Positions 59,127 through 64,000 of a stretch of 64,000 nt of DNA are shown here, piece after piece (position 1 is the first letter of the stretch; each line of letters starts with the position of its first letter). The notes below the pieces were generated by a model, which saw nothing but the letters and a program-made list of their open reading frames with translations, was not told where the DNA came from and did not search any database. Made by a program: the position numbers and the translations under genes. Origin of the DNA: Vanessa cardui (lineage: Eukaryota; Arthropoda; Insecta; Lepidoptera; Nymphalidae); the NCBI RefSeq assembly GCF_905220365.1, contig NC_061154.1, forward strand, positions 9,920,001-9,984,000, read 5' to 3'.

Positions 59127-62100
59127 AACGTTTCAAATATTGCTATTAAAATTGTAAGTGTCACAATATACTAAAATTGCTAACCCGTCTGTATGATATT
59201 TTCGGGTTGTTACTTTAATTTAGTAGATAAATACGCCACCAACCTTGGTAACTAGCCAAGCTAAGCCAGTGTGAGTTACTCCTTTTTCAAACCTTGGTAT
59301 AGAGTAATAGTAAGTGTTTTTGTTCAGTGATAGAATATCTGATGAGTTGGTTGTATCCACCTAGACGGGCACAAAACAAATAACGTCGTAAAATATAATC
59401 CTTTACATAAATAAACAATTAATAATTAAGAAGTAACTTTTATTATCTTCCAAATGTATGGCAGTGTGGCGGTAACGCAATTATTTTCTTAATGGAATCC
59501 AGTGATTGAGAGATCTTTCATTGTTTTGTAATCAATTACAATTTTATTTTTCTTTATATTTTATATAATTTAAAATGTCGCAAATTATATATCTCATAAT
59601 ATTATTTGAAAATAAGAATCCTCAAGAGCAGAGAAAGCATTTTTGTAGAATGATTTAGTAAACATTTAATTTTGCACAATAGTGTTGAAAATTCATTTTT
59701 TGTCTATTTTTAATGTCCAATATCACCAATATGACAATATGATTTCTGTATAGCAACCTTAGTATCAACTTCGTTTTATATAGAACTTAAAAGTATGTAT
59801 CTTTGCTTTATTAAGAGGATAGAACTTAAAGTACTTTTAATACTTCGAGATGTACTCGAAATTAATCAGTCCCTAAATTTACAACCTGAACTTAATTTTA
59901 ACGTGATACCAATTTCGATGAATCTTCTCGTGTAGTACCCAGGTATTAATAAAACACACGCTTCATTTCAACTTTGTTTATTATTAATCATTTATATTAA
60001 AAGTGAATATTATCATAGTATGTATTAAAGTAGGCGAATAGTACTTATTATTTACATTGAGACAGAGATCTACTTAACATTATTAAACGATTAAGTATAA
60101 GGCAGCGAACCGGAGAAGAAATGAGTAGATAAATTATAATTTGTTCTAATCTTAAAACTATTCTCTGACGTCCTGTCCAAACATAATTTGCATGGAAGTC
60201 TTTAGATCAATGCAAAAAGTAATGATACGTGTTCGACCACGTTTTTTTTTTAAATAATACAAATAAAAAAATACAGTAAAGTAAACGATACAGTTCGTAA
60301 CTACATAACAAGACGTTGATGTTTTGTATGTATTGTAAATACAAAGTGTTTTCTCGTTCGGTGTTCATAGTATTTCCACTTTCCATCGTATTTAATATGT
60401 TACATATGGAAAAATAGAAGGTTTAATTTACTATTTTTTTAAGTTTTTAATGGATACAAAGCTGATGTTATAGTTTTATTTAGGTGTTCGTTCTAATAAT
60501 TTTAGAAAAACATATAGATATTTTATCAAATTCGAATTCGAGGTGTGCAAAATTATGTAAATAATGATTGGTGTTGCTTTTGTTTGAGTTTTAAAGCAGA
60601 TTATGTTTGTCAGGCAACATGAGAAAATTTATAATTATTTATTAATATAATACTAAACATTTATGTAGTTCTGACTTAATATCATGGAACGTGACTCTAA
60701 CATTTAACTACGTCTAATAATAATATGATTAGTGTAGACATCCATCAGAATGTGTGAGCGGGAATGTGAATATGCAGCCACGAGGGCTTGCACCTTGGAC
60801 GACACTGAAGCCTAATCGGTATACAATGATAATCTTATTTCATAATAATATAATATAAGTATGTACTGTTAGACTTACATGAAAATATTCACAATCTCAT
60901 AATTTCATATTAATCAAACATTACAAGTAACAGTTAAAGGTCCATGTAGTTACAGAATAACTTACGGTGCTCTTGAGTATTCATATTCCAGTACAATGTT
61001 ATACAAACGTTTAAGACAGAAGGCCTTTAAAGTTTTCCTAACACTACAATTTCTGTAAGTATAACAATACATAATTATTTAACTTACTTATCTAAGAGTT
61101 GATTAAATAGGTATATCCTTTTTAAATTATTTAGTTCGCTGCCGTTCTGAATAAACAATAGAAGAGTAAAGTTTCCAAAAGTTCTGACAGTTTTTGTTAA
61201 ATTCTATTGTATCTACGATGATTTACAAAGGCGTTTAATTAGAAAATTATTTTTAATTTTTGTGCAATTTAATGATGATTATTTATTTTACTTTAAACAT
61301 TTCCAAATTTATTTATATTTAAATATATTAATTATTTTAAAATTGCATGGCGCGGACATTGTTATATTTTTTAATGGATTGTTACTAATTTTTTTCAACT
61401 GTATTATAAAATAGGTACATTTGTCTTTTTGCTAGAAATTATTCATTACTGTCAATTTATCATTTGGTAATATTAAATAATAAGTCTTTGGTTACTTTAA
61501 TTAAAACATCTGTTTAAAGAATAGTTAAAATATATTATTAGTATTAATTTTTATATTCGAATGAAACATTCGCATTGCGTCGCCGTCGAATACTTAACTC
61601 TATATGAAATACACAGCCCAAATAATTTACTCTATCCCATTCAAGGACGCATCTTATTTCCTACAAGCCGATACAATAAATTGACTCGCGAAACAACCAG
61701 CATACCTACCAACTGTTTACCATTTAAAATGGATTACATTTTATTCTTTCCATCAAAGTTTTAAGGCACAAAAAATATAAAAGAAATGCCATAAGGAAAA
61801 AAAGTGTACTCGTCTTTTTAATAACTTGGATTTTTTAAAATTTTATTATAGTTAGTGTAGTAGTAATTTTATGCGGAACTAACTGTCAGATGTTTCCAGC
61901 TTTTAGCTCGTTCGGCAAGGAATAAAGACCTCATCTTAAATCAGAAAAAAAACGTCATCTACTTTTTCGTAGTTGTTTCACGCACAGAACATACCACAAA
62001 CCTTTTGTAACCAAACTTATCTAATTTTATATGTTTCAAACAGTTTTGATGCAGTTTTTTACCAAATTTAAATCTTGATATCAATCAACACCAACTGTAA

Positions 62101-62469
62101 AAAAGGATCACAAATGTACCTAAATAATTTCGAAGCGTTAACTACGTCGATGAAGAAAACTGTAGAAGCCGTAGAAGAAATAAAGTATTCAAATGTTTCA
62201 AAAGGCTCCACAATTTGAAGTTAAATGCATCGTCACACGTCACAATAAGCTTAAGAATTATTAAGTTACTTGTAAGAAATAGATAAGAAGTAACAACACT
62301 TAGTAATATAATTATTTTTTATGTACCTATGATGTGCGAAGGTTATTTAGTATTATTTATTGGTTTATTTGTAATACTATTTTAATAAACAAACTTTTAT
62401 TGTTAAGTAACAATCGTCCTACGTATTTTTAATAATGACTATCGTTTTTTATATAACAACATTGTTTTT
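59127..62469. other. AT-rich region, possibly 3' flank of the right-edge gene
   Basis: No recognisable coding exon or complete transposon. Short ORFs such as 61561-61764 lack domains. Part may be 3' UTR or intergenic sequence of the minus-strand gene at the right edge. Confidence 0.35.
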
Positions 62470-62545
62470 CTTTGACAGTAGGTGTCGAACGCACAATCCT
62501 ACCCGACTTTGCTGATAAGCACTCCGCCATCGTTAAAACATTTTA
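62470..62545 (-). repeat. tRNA-like relic (degenerate tRNA or SINE head)
   Basis: On the minus strand a box-A-like TGGCGGAGTGCTTATCAGC is followed about 30 nt later by a box-B-like GCGTTCGACACC. Acceptor and anticodon stems do not close, so this is not a working tRNA. It is either an old tRNA pseudogene or the head of a tRNA-derived SINE. Confidence 0.4.
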
Positions 62546-63948
62546 TCAATTAATAACTATGGGGCTGTAAAAACCCAAAACGTTTGTTATAACGCCAAGT
62601 TTAATTTATTATAATTTATATCGTCCCAAAATACAATTTAACTATAATGGGGCCAAGTCTTTAAAACCTATTAATTAATCAACAATCAACAATTTTTACT
62701 TTGGAAAATCGTTTAATAACAAAATATTCGTATTATAGATGAATACCTATATCAGGAGATCGTGGTGGTGGTATGGATTCTACAGCTCGTGATTATTTTA
62801 TTGAAATTGTTTATAAGGGGATGCTTTTTGATTATAATATTGTTTATATTGAATTATGAAAATATTTAATTTTCTTGAGTGCAGCACGGTCATGTTCTGG
62901 TTTTTATGGGTTATTTTTCATAAATGCGATTTAATATTTTAATGTATTCGAGATTTTTCTCCGGGCTCATTATTTTTTTGATTATTTTGTTCATTATCAT
63001 GGTATATTTTTTCGTTGTGTAGGTAGGTATAGATATACTACGCGTAAGGCGGTAATGTACTACCGTGCTGCTCTGCTGTCTTGATCGGTTTTTCAGGACA
63101 AATCGAATGATTTGTGAAATATCAATGTTGGTATTTTTACCAACGGACACACTCTCGCACGAATTTAACTCATTACTCAAAAAGCGTTAGCTTTAATAAA
63201 TTTAATTAATCAGATTTAAAGAAAAGTAAAATTATAGAGATTCATTATTGAATTTGCCAATACGAAAATATGTATTACCGATTTGCATCGCAATATCGTT
63301 ATAGCCACATAGTTAAGTATTATATTATTAATGAATATATAAAAAATATAATTTTACTTATGTGACATTCACATATCTTATAATGAAGTTCATAATACCT
63401 CAAATATCAGCTCACAAATATTATCTCGAATCAAATTATACTGAGATTAATCAAATTCATTTTTAAATGATGCCAAAGAAAAATAAAAAGTTGAATTTTG
63501 AAAGCAAAACCTCAAGGTTTTTGGCTCGTGCAGATGAAAAGCTAAGAACCGGTTATCCAATTGGCATAGTGCCTGGTATCCGATTTTTTACACCGCCGCA
63601 GCTTTAATAATCGACCTAGTGATTGGTCAATTACTATATTCATCAATTTTTGGCAAACACTTACTCTTAAAAATCTTAAATTAATACATATAAATATAAT
63701 GTTCTGAAATACGGATATATATAATAGATAGATTCAATATTAATCTTATTAATGGTTTCATATGATTTTTTTATTGGCAAACTCAGACTAAGATAAGTTT
63801 GTAAGTAATTTAAAATAGAACGCACTTCATTAACAAAACGAGGAGTAAACAAAAGTTAGGCTTACAATAAAGTTTTACGTAAAATGAAAGTAAAGACAGT
63901 TTAATCTTCAGGGAATAATGAGAAATCCGGCGAGAGGATGATCGTCGA
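62546..63948. other. AT-rich flank next to the right-edge gene
   Basis: Probably 3' UTR or flank of the partial minus-strand gene. The 89-codon minus-strand ORF at 62911-63180 has no recognised domain and is not called. Confidence 0.35.
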
Positions 63949-64000
63949 TTAATCGCCTCCAAGTGAGAGCGCCTGAACAATGCGCGGGTCGGCCTTGCTG
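63949..64000 (-). CDS. C-terminal codons of an unidentified gene entering from the right
   Basis: The minus strand reads (C)-AGC-AAG-GCC-GAC-CCG-CGC-ATT-GTT-CAG-GCG-CTC-TCA-CTT-GGA-GGC-GAT-TAA, giving SKADPRIVQALSLGGD and a stop. The abrupt change to GC-rich codons against AT-rich flanking DNA argues for real coding sequence, as in the last VAP-33 exon. I do not recognise the protein; 16 residues are too few to name it. Confidence 0.5.
   Translation of the reverse strand, partial: SKADPRIVQALSLGGD

Noticed and set aside
62911..63180. 89-codon minus-strand ORF near the right edge
   Set aside because: No motif or family recognised, basic AT-rich composition, and it lies in the probable 3' flank of another gene.
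1..64000. CRISPR arrays, operons, rRNA or other bacterial-type features
   Set aside because: No spaced direct repeats, ribosome-binding-site-linked gene strings or rRNA were seen; the window is clearly eukaryotic with spliced genes.

Overview
The window looks like nuclear DNA from a moth or butterfly. It is strongly AT-rich, its genes have phased GT-AG introns, the proteins are insect-like, and it carries interspersed repeats typical of Lepidoptera (an AATCAAAATC-tailed LINE, a GAATT-tailed LINE, and the 'CCCGCCCCGGCTTCGC' repeat). The order is inferred from sequence character only; no species is assigned.

Four host genes can be built exon by exon with consistent reading phase. From left to right they are: (1) an MPP7/menage-a-trois-type MAGUK scaffold on the minus strand (start 6018), whose guanylate-kinase domain runs off the left edge; (2) a BTBD8-like BTB protein on the plus strand (16507-23559, nine coding exons, 1853 aa); (3) the VAP-33 ER membrane contact-site protein on the minus strand (42963-32810, seven coding exons, 252 aa); (4) mitochondrial pyruvate dehydrogenase phosphatase on the plus strand (44220-49485, four coding exons, 502 aa). 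VAP-33 and the phosphatase are divergent, with start codons 1.26 kb apart. The last 52 bases hold the C-terminal codons of a fifth, unrecognised minus-strand gene. The genes do not form a pathway; this is an ordinary eukaryotic neighbourhood.

The rest is intergenic or intronic AT-rich sequence with many transposable elements. A full-length RNase H-bearing LINE of the I/Jockey group (10141-15705) has two apparently intact ORFs and a 12-bp target-site duplication. A second full-length LINE, CR1-like, lies on the minus strand (about 53095-57740) between two inverted TTAA-flanked ends resembling a piggyBac-type element (52294-59122). A 5'-truncated copy of this LINE sits in a phosphatase-gene intron. 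Also present are a PIF/Harbinger non-autonomous element with a perfect 25-bp inverted repeat and a decayed transposase start, a TA-flanked MITE and a Tc1/mariner relic in VAP-33 introns, a degenerate minisatellite, a (TG)n tract and several repeat fragments.

The observations most worth checking are: a UUUAAAC slippery heptamer placed in frame immediately before the ORF1 stop of the CR1-like LINE, at the exact point where the ATG-less ORF2 frame opens; a 30-nt in-frame microexon that falls inside the PDZ ligand-binding loop of the MAGUK gene; an ORF1 SGNH-like domain with altered catalytic positions; and a 75-nt BTBD8 intron whose retention would keep the frame and encode a hydrophobic segment.
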